Origin: an uncultured Clostridia bacterium
GTDB lineage: Bacteria > Bacillota > Clostridia > Oscillospirales > Ruminococcaceae
Reading direction: 5' to 3'
Length of the DNA: 64,000 nt
Assembly: GCA_947624745.1 (NCBI GenBank)
Contig: CANQLR010000007.1
Location: 1-64,000, forward strand
Part shown: piece by piece, positions 1-10,000 of the stretch
How the letters are laid out: each line of letters starts with the position of its first letter
How positions within the stretch are numbered: position 1 is the stretch's first letter
Position numbers and translations under genes: made by a program
The notes under the pieces: model-generated
Databases searched by the model: none
What the model was told of the DNA's origin: nothing
The model's input: only the letters and a program-made list of their open reading frames with translations

Positions 1-51
1 CTTTTAACTGCTTTGCCGAACTTTTTCTTCATACTTTGTCACTTTTGACGA

Positions 52-2172
52 TTGACTTTTTACCATAGGACTTTCCGCCACCCTACCGGCATTCCCGTCA
101 CCGAGGAGGACATAGCGGCCTCGGCCTGCGATACGGCGATATTTGTGATAGCGCGTCAGGCGGGAGAGGGAAACGACAGGGTAGATGAAAAGGGAGATTT
201 CCGCCTCGACGACATCGAGTATGAAAACCTCAAGACCCTTTCGATTGCATATAAAAATTTCATAGTCGTCATCAACGCGGGCGGGGTCATCGACGTGTCG
301 TTTTTAGATGAGTTTAACATCAGCGCGCTCGTTTATTTCGTTCAGGGCGGAGAAGAGGGCGGAAACGCCTTTGCCGATGTTATGTCTGGAAAAACGGGAT
401 TTTCGGGCAGGCTTGCTACTTCGTGGGCATATAAATTTGAGGATATTCCCTCAAACTCCACCTACTCCTATCTCGGCGGCGACAAATTCAATCAGGAATA
501 CAACGAGGGGATATATGTCGGCTACCGCTATTTTGATTCGTTCGGCGTCAAACCCCGCTTTGCCTTCGGCTTCGGACTCAGCTATACGGAGTTTGAGATA
601 TGCTCGGAAACGATAAGAACCGAAAAGGGCGCGGTAACCGTCGCGGCAGAGGTGAAAAACATCGGCAAAGCGAGCGGAAAAGAGGTCGTTCAGCTTTACG
701 CAAGCGTGCCGTTCGGCGACGGCGGCTCGGAACTTAAACGCCTTGTTGGATTTGCAAAAACAAAGGAACTGCAACCGGGCGAATCGGAAAAAGTGACTGT
801 AAAAGTGCCGTTTGATCTGCTCTCGGTGTACTCCCCCGAAAAAGCTGCGTGGATATTAAGAGCGGGCGAATATGTTTTAAGGATCGGCAATTCCTCGGAC
901 AATACCCGACCTGTCGCGGTTTTGGAGCTGGGTGCGGAAAGTATCCTTGAGCAGTGCGAAAACGTCTGCCCGCCGCAGCATGACATAGACGAGATATTCC
1001 CTCCCAAAAGAGCGGAGGAAAACCTTTCGGGACTGCCGCGCTTTAAAATAGACGGGTGTCTTTCGGAAGCTGTCAGGCATGATTATTCCGAGCCGACCGA
1101 GGAAATCGACGCTCTCACGGCTTCAATGAACGCGGAGGAGCTCGCAACGCTTTTGGTGGGCGGAGGAACGTCGGCAAAGAATTTGCAGGTCGCGGCTCTC
1201 GGAGCTTCGGGAACGACCACGCCGCTTCTTTATGATAGCTTAGGTATTCCGAACATCATTCTTTCCGACGGGTCCGCGGGGCTGAATCTGACTTCGCAGG
1301 TAGTACAGCTGCCCGACGGCTCATATAAGGCTGCAAGGGTTCCCGAAACGCTTGAGGCATACCGCCGCTATCTGTTCGGGTTCAGCAGAATCGCGTTTAT
1401 GAGCCAGATGGCAGAGCCGAGCGACGGGGAAGTCCATTATCAGTATGCGACCGCATGGCCCTGCTCACAGCTTGTGGCGCAGACGTTTGATCTTGATTGA
1501 CCGAGAAAATAGGCAGAGCCGTCGGCGAGGAGATGAAGGCTTTCGGCGTCACTATATGGCTCGCACCAGGAATGAATATCCACCGCAATTCTCTTTGCGG
1601 CACGACTTTTGAATATTACTCCGAGGACCCGTTTGCTTCGGGGAAAACCGCCGCAGCCCTTACAAAAGGCGTGCAGAGCGTAAAGGGCAAGGGCGTGAGC
1701 GTCAAGCACTTTGCCGCCAACAGCTGCGAGTTTGAAAGAAACTTTTCATCCTCAAATATGTCGGAAAGAGCTTTGAGAGAGGATATACTTAAAAGGCTTT
1801 GAAATTGCCGTAAAGGAAGCGGAGCCTATGACCGTTATGGCGGCGTATAACAAGATAAACGGCGTTTACTGCACCAACAATTACGATCTTCTGACAAAGG
1901 TCCTGCGCTGCGAATGGGGTTTCAAGGGTCTTGTGATGAGCGACTGGGACGCGATGAAAGCCGACCGCAGCGACTGCGAAAAGCCGCTTTCGGGCGACGT
2001 TCAGAAGGCTCATTCGGCAGGCTGCGACCTTGTAATGCCGGGGCTTCCCGCTCAGGTCGAGGCAATAAGAAAGGGCATAGACAGCGGAAAGGTGAATATT
2101 AACGACCTTCGGCAAAGCGCCGTCAGGCTTTTGAAGATCATCAGAGAAAATACCGTGCTGAAAATAAAATAA
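52..2172 (+). pseudogene. Broken GH3 beta-glucosidase, permuted domain order
   Basis: Remnant of a glycoside hydrolase family 3 enzyme that would release terminal beta-linked glucose (or xylose) from oligosaccharides. Domain order is swapped, as known for Ruminococcus albus and Butyrivibrio beta-glucosidases: the GH3 C-terminal sandwich comes first (motif GGEEGGNAFADVMSG), then a fibronectin III-like domain (about 540-900), then the TIM barrel (about 1090-2170) with nucleophile motif VMSDWDA near 1933. The frame breaks twice: one base is missing near 1498, causing a stop after TFDLD, and one extra A lies in the run at 1791-1794; the two changes together restore the frame. A stop at 46-48 and unrelated AT-rich sequence before it suggest the 5' end is also lost. 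The GH2 remnant follows after 14 bases. Family assignment is firm; whether the lesions are biological or assembly errors is open. Confidence 0.85.
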
Positions 2173-2186
2173 GACGAGAGGTTTAT

Positions 2187-4371
2187 ATGAGAAAGATAAC
2201 AGATTTTTGCGGCGGCTGGCTGTTTTGCAAGACAGATAAAGTACCCTGCTCGCTTCCCTTGGACTGGGAGGCGGTCACGCTCCCCCACACATGAAACGCC
2301 GAGGACGGTCAGGACGGTGGAAACGATTACCGGCGCGACAGGGCGATGTACTGCAAGAGCTTTTCAAGACCCGAAACAGAGAAAAACGGCAGAGTGATAA
2401 TTGAATTTTCGGGAGCCGCGATGAGCGCGGACGTATATCTAAACGGCGCGCACATAATCCATCACGACGGCGGATATTCAATATTCCGTGCGGATATGAC
2501 CGATTATCTGAAAGATGAAAACCTTATCTGCGTCGCCGTCGATAACTCCGAAAACGACAGGGTTTATCCCCAAAAAGCCGATTTTACCTTCTACGGCGGT
2601 CTTTGCCGCGCAGTAAAGCTCATTTCTGTCCCCGAAATTCACTTCGAGCTTTGCCGCGACGGCACTCTGGGGATAAAGGTCACACCCGCAATCGAAGGCA
2701 AAAGAGCCGTCGTGACGGTTGAAACGTGGCAGAACGGCGGCGATGTTGAAATCACGGTCGCGGATCAGACAAAAACGGTAAAGTCGGTCGGCGGCAGGGC
2801 TTCGGCTGAATTTATCATCGAAAACCCGCGCCTTTGGGACGGCGTAAACGACCCCTACCTTTATACCGCGAGCGCGAGCGTCGGCGGCGATGAAATTTCG
2901 GTGCGGTTCGGCTGCCGAAGCTTCGGCTTTGACAGCGAGCGCGGCCTCATTCTCAACGGCAGGGAATACCCTTTGAGAGGTGTGTCGCGGCATCAGGACA
3001 GAAAGGGCATAGGAAACGCGCTGACCGAAAAGGAGCGCCGCGAGGACATTGAGCTTATCCGCGAGATAGGCGCAAATACCGTCCGCCTTGCTCACTATCA
3101 GCAGGCGCAGGAGTTTTACGACCTCTGCGACGAATACGGCATTATAGTATGGGCGGAGATACCCTATATCACTTCCCACATGCCTAACGGCAGGGAAAAT
3201 ACGCTGTCGCAGATGAGAGAGCTTATAACGCAGTGCTATAATCACCCGTCCATAGTCTGCTGGGGGCTTTCAAACGAAATAACAGCCTCGGGAGGGCTCA
3301 CCTGCGATCTTACGGAAAATCACCGACTTCTGAACAAGCTTTGCCACCGAATGGACAAAACCCGCCCGACCACGATGGCTCACGTTTTTATGCTTGAGAC
3401 CGACAGTCCGCTTATCGACATTCCCGACCTCGGAAGCTACAACCTCTATTTCGGCTGGTATCTCGGGGAGCTTGAACAGAACGGCAGCTTTTTCGATGAA
3501 TATCATAAAAAATATTCCGAAAGGATAATAGGTCTTTCGGAATACGGCGCGGACGCAAATCCGCAGTTTCAGACCGACTGCCCAGAGTGGGGCGATTATA
3601 CCAAAGCGTATCAGTGCGTGTATCACGAGCACCTGCTTGAATGTATTGAAAACCGTCCATATCTTTGGGCGACGCACGTCTGGAATATGTTCGACTTCGC
3701 AGCCGACGGCAGAAACGAGGGTGGAAACAGCGGAATAAATCAGAAAGGGCTTATCACCTTTGACCGCAGGCACAAAAAGGACGCGTTCTATACTTTATAA
3801 AGCCGCATGGAGCAAGGAACCGTTTGTCCACCTCTGCCAAAAGGGCTATATAAAACGCACGGGTTCGGTCGCAAAAGTAAAGGTTTATTCCAATCTTCCC
3901 GAGGTAACGCTCCTGCTCGACGGCAAAGAGATCGAGACAAAAAGCAGCAGAAGAGTGTTTGAATTCAGCCTGCCGATAAGCGGAGTCCACTTCATCGAGG
4001 CAAAGTCGGGAGACGTTTGCGACTCAATGCGCATTGAAAAGGCGTCAGAGCCCGAGACGTCATATATCTTCAGAAAAGAGGAGATCGTGAACTGGTTCGA
4101 CCGCGGCGGCCATGACGAAAGCTGCTATTCGATACGCGACACAATGGGCGAGCTTTCCAAAAACCCGAAAACCGCCGCGATCGTCGAAAGACTCATGCAG
4201 CAGGCAAGGGCAAGTAGGGGCGACGTCGCGGGCGCTGCCGCAAAGAACGCCAATTTAGAGAGAATGATGGCGGGAATGACGCTTGAAAGCCTGCTCAAAC
4301 AGGCAGGTCCTGCAATCAGCCCCGAGCAGATAAAGTCGCTGAATCAGGCGCTGCAAGGGATAAGGAAATAA
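2187..4371 (+). pseudogene. Broken GH2 beta-galactosidase/beta-glucuronidase-like gene
   Basis: Glycoside hydrolase family 2 enzyme with sugar-binding domain, immunoglobulin-like domain and TIM barrel. Seen in order: start ATG at 2187 behind AGAGG, jelly-roll region, the GH2 signature GVSRHQDRKG near 2980, the acid/base region WGLSNEITA near 3260, nucleophile region GLSEYGADANP near 3530, and a C-terminal tail ending LLKQAGPAISPEQIKSL seen in gut and rumen Firmicutes homologues. Two lesions: an in-frame TGA at 2292-2294 where the family has Trp (LPHTWNAEDGQDGG), and one extra base near 3793 that moves the reading from the frame ending AFYTL into the frame starting LYKAAWSKE. Other genes here end in TGA, so TGA is not a sense codon. 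Likely once co-transcribed with the GH3 gene. Confidence 0.87.
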
Positions 4372-4482
4372 AATTCGCTTATCTTTCATCAGAAGATCAT
4401 CGGCATTTTATACGGAAAATATATAATTATCCCGATCAAAAGCAGCCGGCAGTATAGACGACCGCTGACGAGGCAGCTTAAT

Positions 4483-5460
4483 ATGAACAGGAAGCTATAT
4501 TTGATAACGGGAGCAACGGGACATATCGGGACTGTCCTCGTTTCGGCTCTTTTGGAGCAAAACGCCGAGATACGGGTTCTTGTCCTGCCGCAGGAAAGGC
4601 AGTTTGCCCCGAAAGGCGTTCAGGTCTGCGAGGGCGACGTCACGGATATTGCCTCGCTGAAACCCTTCTTTGATGTTTCGGATTATGATGAAACTGCGCT
4701 CATTCACTGCGCGGCGCTTATCACCGTTTCATCAAAGGAGAACCCGCGGGTCTGGAATGTAAACGTAAACGGCACTGAGAATGTGATGCACCTCGCAGTC
4801 AAATCGGGGATCGGGCGGGTCATATATGTAAGCTCGGTTCACGCCATTCCCGAAAAGCCGTTTGGCGAAACGATTTCGGAGGTGGATTCGTTTTCCACCG
4901 ATTTCGTACACGGGCAATATGCGAAATCCAAGGCGGCGGCTTCGGAAATCGTTCTGGAGTATGCCCGCGAAGGGCTGAATGTCAGCATAGTACACCCCTC
5001 GGGCGTTTTGGGACCGGGCGACCTGCGCCAAAGGAACCACATGATCCGTACCGTCAGAGCGATGGCAAGCGGCAGTATTCCCTTTGCAATCAAAGGCGGA
5101 TATGACTTTGTGGATTCGAGGGACGTTGTTCAAGGTATCCTCGGCTGCGAGGAAAACGGCGAGCGCGGCGAGTGCTATATCCTGAGCGGGCACTACATTT
5201 CCGTACTTGAATTGCAAAATATTATCCGCGGAACAGTCGGGAAAAAGCCCGCAAAGATCGAGCTTCCATACGGTCTTATGCGGGCGATTGCGCCTGCCGC
5301 CGAAAGGCTCTGTCGGCTTTTCGGACAGAAATCGCCGATAATTACGCCGTATTCGATATACACCCTGCATACCAACGGACGGTTATCATACGATAAAGCG
5401 GTGAAAGCCTTTGGCTACTGTCCGAGAGCGATTGAGGAAACGATTAGGGATTCAGGGTGA
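4483..5460 (+). CDS. NAD-dependent epimerase/dehydratase family protein (extended SDR)
   Basis: A 325-residue extended short-chain dehydrogenase/reductase, dihydroflavonol-4-reductase-like. The Rossmann motif GATGHIG sits at residues 10-16, an acidic turn and EGDVTD follow, and the active-site pair appears as SSVHA and YAKSK (YxxxK). PSGVLGPGD and the late DSRDVVQGIL segment are typical of NAD(P)-dependent sugar or ketone reductases. The substrate cannot be read from sequence. It starts at ATG 4483 with a weak GAGG upstream. It is the first intact gene after two broken glycosidases, so a link to sugar metabolism is only an inference from position. Confidence 0.8.
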   Translation: MNRKLYLITGATGHIGTVLVSALLEQNAEIRVLVLPQERQFAPKGVQVCEGDVTDIASLKPFFDVSDYDETALIHCAALITVSSKENPRVWNVNVNGTENVMHLAVKSGIGRVIYVSSVHAIPEKPFGETISEVDSFSTDFVHGQYAKSKAAASEIVLEYAREGLNVSIVHPSGVLGPGDLRQRNHMIRTVRAMASGSIPFAIKGGYDFVDSRDVVQGILGCEENGERGECYILSGHYISVLELQNIIRGTVGKKPAKIELPYGLMRAIAPAAERLCRLFGQKSPIITPYSIYTLHTNGRLSYDKAVKAFGYCPRAIEETIRDSG

Positions 5461-5470
5461 AACCGGCAAG

Positions 5471-5761
5471 TCACTTCCCTTTCAGCCCGTTCTTCTTCGC
5501 ATGCTCGCTCGCCATTTGCCTGCACTCATCGCTGTACGGCTCCGTCAGTCTGAACGACAGGCGACCCTTAGCTATCTCAAACTCCATGCAGCCAAACTCG
5601 TAATCATTGTCAAGCAGCCTGCACTCGGTCTGGAATTTCTCGGTATAGGCTGAAAGCCGCTTTTTTAGGTCGGTATTGTGAGTGTGAACGTGAATCGTCG
5701 GCTCTTTTTCGTAGAACCAAATTTCGGTTGTCTTTTGCGTTTTTGTAAGTCCTGTTTTCAC
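5471..5761 (-). CDS. Small conserved protein associated with integrative elements
   Basis: A 96-residue soluble protein of unknown function. I chose GTG at 5761 because AGGAGG lies 8 bases upstream; an ATG at 5797 in the same frame has no such site. The sequence (EPTIHVHTHNTDLKKRL, then FEIAKGRLSFRLTEPYS) resembles small proteins that recur in Clostridiales conjugative elements; no function is known to me. It lies directly downstream of a RepA/DUF6017 tail on the same strand. The same pairing occurs at 31.1-31.7 kb, where only its ribosome binding site and first codons survive. Probably a passenger left from an integrated element; the frame is intact. Confidence 0.55.
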   Translation of the reverse strand: MKTGLTKTQKTTEIWFYEKEPTIHVHTHNTDLKKRLSAYTEKFQTECRLLDNDYEFGCMEFEIAKGRLSFRLTEPYSDECRQMASEHAKKNGLKGK

Positions 5762-5901
5762 GAAATTGACCTCCTGCTTATTTTTCTCGATTTTCAAAAA
5801 GGGTGTATTTTTCGGCGATTTTTCTCGGCTCTTGACTTGATAAAATTTGAGATTTTCCCGCCATATACCCTCATTTGATGAGTTACCGCATACATAAAAC
5901 C

Positions 5902-5930
5902 GAGCCGAAAAAATGCATTTTCTTCGGCTC
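5902..5930 (-). terminator. Rho-independent terminator after RepA-like remnant
   Basis: On the minus strand GAGCCGAA and TTCGGCTC form a hairpin around an A/T-rich loop, followed by GGTTTTATG. It lies just past the stop of the DUF6017 fragment. Confidence 0.6.
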
Positions 5931-5934
5931 TTGA

Positions 5935-6183
5935 CTATAAATTCAGATCTCTGCTGACGAGCGCGGAATAGTAGCTGTCCATCGTCGCGGGAGCGTTATA
6001 TAACGCGGTCAGCAAATATGCCCTAATGTTCCTGACTTCAGGCTTTGACCGCTCCATAGCAAACAACACATACTCGATATGCTCGCTGTCAAGCTGTAAG
6101 AACCGCTCCATGACTGCTGCTTTTGGAATATCTGTGCCGTTGATACGAACTGTCGGAGAAGGTGAGCAAATAGCGTCGAGCAT
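5935..6183 (-). pseudogene. RepA (DUF6017) replication-initiator C-terminal fragment, copy 1
   Basis: Only the last 82 residues remain of a protein matching the C-terminal DUF6017 region of replication initiator protein A, found in integrative and plasmid elements of Clostridia. Diagnostic segments are RFLQLDSEHIEYVLFAM, RNIRAYLLTALYNAP and the ending SYYSALVSRDLNL. There is no proper start: the frame begins at a junction with an unrelated plus-strand coding fragment at about 6181. A second copy at 31213-31590 is nearly identical over this stretch and keeps about 40 more upstream residues. Its presence marks the scar of a mobile element. Confidence 0.75.
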
Positions 6184-6396
6184 ACGCTATTTAAAATCCC
6201 TCTGTTTTTACAGAAGGTTGGTCTGATTAATAACGTCTGCGGGATATCTTTTGACACAAAATATTTTGGAGACATTGCCATCGCACATTTTTACGATATG
6301 TATATGAAGCCGTTAGGAGTTGAAGATATGACCGGCAAAGACTTGTCTTCTTATAGAACACTTGAGGCTGGAAAGGCTGCCGTAGTATTCAAATAA
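6181..6396 (+). pseudogene. Unidentified coding fragment fused to the mobile-element scar
   Basis: An open plus-strand frame without a start codon reads KIPLFLQKVGLINNVCG, then FGDIAIAHFYDMYMKPLG, and ends SYRTLEAGKAAVVFK with TAA at 6394. The amino-acid composition looks protein-like and a strong terminator follows at 6411, so this is probably the last 65-70 residues of a gene cut by insertion or deletion. I do not recognise the family. Confidence 0.4.
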
Positions 6397-6410
6397 AATC
6401 ATATATAGAA

Positions 6411-6456
6411 GCCTCGTTACTATGCCAAAGTCCTATACGGTAACGAGGCTGCTTTA
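6411..6456 (+). terminator. Rho-independent terminator
   Basis: GCCTCGTTAC (6411-6420) pairs perfectly with GTAACGAGGC (6440-6449), followed by TGCTTTAATT. It ends the truncated gene before it. A second hairpin, AACGACC/GGTCGTT, lies near 6537-6575. The stretch 6457-6666 holds no gene that I can see. Confidence 0.7.
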
Positions 6457-6666
6457 ATTCTGTCGTTAAATTTAGTCCGGACTTATAAGTTTCTCTCCAT
6501 ATGAATTTTTTCAAGCGCTTCTATCGCGACATTAAGAAAACGACCATGCAGGAGCATTACACTCTTACACGGTCGTTCTTCTGCTGCCCTGCTTAAAGAA
6601 AGTCGGCTTAAATTTGCTTGCTTTGGCAAATACTTAAGCTCAGCCATCTAATGGCAGTCTCATTTT

Positions 6667-6741
6667 TGGTCTGTCCGACAGGAATCGAACCTGCGCGCAT
6701 ACGGTCGGAGCGTAATGCTCTATCCACTGAGCTACGGACAG
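6667..6741 (-). tRNA. tRNA-Arg (anticodon CCG), CCA encoded
   Basis: Minus-strand cloverleaf with acceptor CTGTCCG/CGGACAG, D-stem GCTC/GAGC, anticodon loop CTCCGAC giving anticodon CCG (reads CGG, Arg), T-arm GCAGG-TTCGATT-CCTGT and genomically encoded CCA. The first anticodon-stem pair looks like a T-T mismatch. A consensus promoter lies just upstream. Its 3' end faces the mobile-element scar at 5.5-6.4 kb. Confidence 0.93.
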
Positions 6742-6751
6742 CCGCAAACAT

Positions 6752-6780
6752 ATAATACCGCAATTTTGTGAAAATGTCAA
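6752..6780 (-). promoter_or_regulatory. Promoter of tRNA-Arg
   Basis: TTGACA, 17-base spacer, TATTAT on the minus strand, with the -10 ten bases before the tRNA 5' end. Confidence 0.8.
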
Positions 6781-6892
6781 GAGCTTGGGGAGAAAAAGTT
6801 GGGGCGCCGTTTTACAACAAAGTATACATTTTTGTAACACATTTTACGGCAAAATTTCTCACTGTGATATGGTAAATTCACCTCGTCCCGGC

Positions 6893-6921
6893 TTGATTTT
6901 TTCGGGGGAAAGTAGTATAAT
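6893..6921 (+). promoter_or_regulatory. Promoter of the giant prepilin-like gene
   Basis: TTGATT, 17-base spacer, TATAAT. It gives a leader of about 100 bases before the ATG at 7030. The leader holds GATAAATGT (6969-6977) and its complement ACATTTATC (7010-7018), the latter immediately before the G-rich ribosome binding region, so a stem could limit translation. No known riboswitch class is recognised. Confidence 0.75.
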
Positions 6922-7029
6922 GGTCAGAAATGATGCGGAAGCGGGATCTGCGAAAACGTATACTTTTTGATAAATGTGCATTTTTCGGTCCCGATTCTTC
7001 AAGAAATTTACATTTATCGGGGCGATATT

Positions 7030-10000
7030 ATGAATTTCAGAAAAATTTTTGACCGCTTGGGCTTCACTCTCGCCGAGCTGATGATCGTCATCGCGCTGCT
7101 GGCCGTCGTGGCGACGGTCGCGGTGCCGAGCGTGGCAAAATATTCCAAGAGCATTTCCCTGCGCGAGCTCGACGACTCCGCCCGGGCGATATATATGGCC
7201 GCGCAGCACGAATTCAAGTCGAAGATCGCGGCGGGAGAGTCGCTGGGGAGCGCCTCGGAGACGCTCTCCACGCCCAAACGGTACACGGGCGACGGCACGA
7301 TAACTCCCGTCGACCACATCAGCTACGCGATTTTTTCGGGAAAGCTCGCGACCGGAGAGCTCATAAACGTCGGCGCGATCGAGCCGGAGCTGGCCGAAAA
7401 CTGCTTTGTGATCGAGTACAACGCCGATTCGGGCGACGTTTACGGCGTTTTCTATTCCACCGATCCCGATGAGTTTGAAGACTACAAAACGGCTTATAAC
7501 GACGATGGCGGCAAGTACGCCGCGGCGGTCGAAAAGAGCGCGGACAGGGTCTCGACCCTCGGATATTACGGGCTCGAAAATGCCCCGGCGACCGCTCCCC
7601 CGACCCCGGACGACATTCCAGTGCCGTCTGTTAAGATAATTAACAAAGAGAAGCTGGTGCTGGAGGTCACGAACCCCCTCGGCAACCCGGACGCGTATTT
7701 AGCTATAGACATTAACGGTGTTCCCCTTGTAAAGCGCGAAAGCGGAGCGTACATAGTCGCGAATAATACGGCGACGTTCATTCTGGACACATTAAATGGT
7801 AATTCTGACAATATTTCTATGAAAAATCTGACCGGCGTAGTCTTTGAAAAGCCGTTTGACGGTTGGGCTAAGGACGATGTGGGCGATTACCTGATCGCCC
7901 CCGGCGCCGAACTCAACATCGCCGTCACCTTCTACGACCCCGAGGGCATGGCGATAGACCAGACCGTCACGGTCAAGGCGAATTCGCTGTTTGCGGACGG
8001 TTCATCGCCGGAGACTGCGAATATTGAGTATGGTAGGCATTTGCAGAATTTAGGGGAATGCGATACGGTTCAGACTGCTGTCATCAAAAAGACCATCAAC
8101 TTTGCGAGCACAGCGGACAATTACGAGGGGTGGGCGAATCCAGACGTTTATCCCGGCAGGAAATTCAATTCAATAGGCTATAAAGATAATTTTCAAATTT
8201 ATGGGCTGTCGGGCACAGAAATTCAGAATATGCAGGCTGACAATGGCGGACTGTTTGACATGATCGGGGTTAATACAACAATAAGTGATCTTACGTTCCA
8301 TAATTGTTCTGCTGAAAAGGATTATTTTGGATATGCTGGGCTTTTAACTGCATTGATTTCTAATCTTGACGGATCAGAAATAAAATTTTCCAATATTACT
8401 GCAATCAACCCACAAGTCACAGGTGATTTTGTAGGTGGATTAGTAGGCTCTGCTGATAACATTACTATTGAAAATTGCAAAATTTATGTTGAAACGAGCA
8501 GTGGGGAAACATGGGATAATCCTGAGAGCGATCCCTACCATAACTATGCTGTTAAGGGGACATCATGTGCAGGCGGCTTGATAGGTCAGGCTCAGACAGT
8601 GAATATAATAAATTCATATGCATCAATAAATGTCATTTCAGATTTGTCAAGCGGAACTGCAGGTGGTCTCGTTGGAGAAACCTCCAATACAAGCACGGTA
8701 ATCGAAAACAGTTTCGCCGGAGGGCACACATATTACGGAATTTTTAAAGGGACTTCTAAAGATTCTAAAACGGTATCGCTTGAAGATAATGTCAGCGGCA
8801 TGACTTCCGGAGGAATTGCCGGAAAAATAGATGGAGACGAGCTTATTTTAAAAGGCACAGTTTTTTCCACCTGTTCTGTAAGCGGAACGAACGTCGATAC
8901 AGCCTATAACGGCACTGCGGTAACAGACGATGCTATCGTCTACACCCTCGGCACCGCCTACAAAACCGACGGCGCTTCCGTCACGGAGATTAAAAAATCC
9001 GCCGATACAAATGTCAAAACCGGCAACGAAGTCTTAATCAAGGACGAGACCAAATTCTCCGTCGGTAAGCGCTACGACCTGAAAGTTTCGAGCGTTTTCA
9101 AATACCCCCTCCCCTACGGCATGATTATGCACGGCGACTGGCCGAGCGGCAGCCCGATCTCCGGCTTCGCCTACTGGGAAAACGAGGGCGGCGCCTACCG
9201 CCTCCACGCGCTATATTTCAACGAAAAGGGCGAGATAAAGGAGATCACAAACCTCGCGCAGACCCGCGGCACGCCCGTTTCCGAGTACGGCTACGCGGCG
9301 TTCAGCGTCGGAGGGACCGCCTCGGCAACGTTTAACATAGCTAACATTTCCGAGGACTCGCGAGCCGACTCCGAGGCTGTCAAGACCGCGATAAAGACTG
9401 CCCTCGCGGCGGAGAAAGACCTCAAGACGACCGCCGATAAGATCGACGTGAAGCTTTACGCGGCGGGCAATGTCGGCAGCGGGACGGCGGTCGCGACGGT
9501 CGACGGGAAGGAGTACGGCTTCGCGCCCGATTTTTACATGATCCGCGCGGTCGACAAGACCGACCCGGCCAAGACGGCGGGCACCGAGGATGGCGTTTAC
9601 GGCGTCCGCAGCGGCCTGCACCTCAAAAATATCGGCGCGGGCGGGTATCTCGGCGGGCGATTCGTGCAGTCCCACGACATTCTGCCTGACGAGGCGCTCG
9701 TCCCCATAGGCAGCGGCTCTGCGCCGTTCACGGGCAGCTACGACGGCGGCGGGTTCGAGATCATCGACATGAAGATCAGGGTGAGCGACCCCGGCGAGCC
9801 CGCGGGAATGTTCGGCACGACCAACGGCGCGACCCTTGAGCGCATCGTTTTGCGGGCGAGCGCGGAAAACACGAATTTTGTCGAGACCGCCCCCGCCCTG
9901 CCCGCGGCAGCCGCAATCAGCGCGCTCGCAGGGATAGAAGTTCCCGACGAAAGTCTGGCGGCAGTAGATGGGGAGGGGTATAAGGCGAACGTTACTGTAG

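Noticed and set aside
2292-2294. TGA read as tryptophan or selenocysteine in the GH2 gene
   Set aside because: TGA ends other intact genes in the window (for example GH31 at 18889 and the SDR gene at 5458), there is no evident SECIS-like hairpin, and the same gene has a frameshift; a nonsense lesion is simpler.
5935-6741. tRNA-Arg 3' end as attachment site of the integrative element
   Set aside because: The scar does lie downstream of the tRNA 3' end, but no duplicated tRNA 3' segment was found near 5.4-6.4 kb or 31 kb, and the recombinase remnant is of the serine type, which seldom uses tRNA genes.
6922-7029. c-di-GMP riboswitch in the leader of the prepilin-like gene
   Set aside because: The conserved GEMM-I or GEMM-II core sequences are not present.
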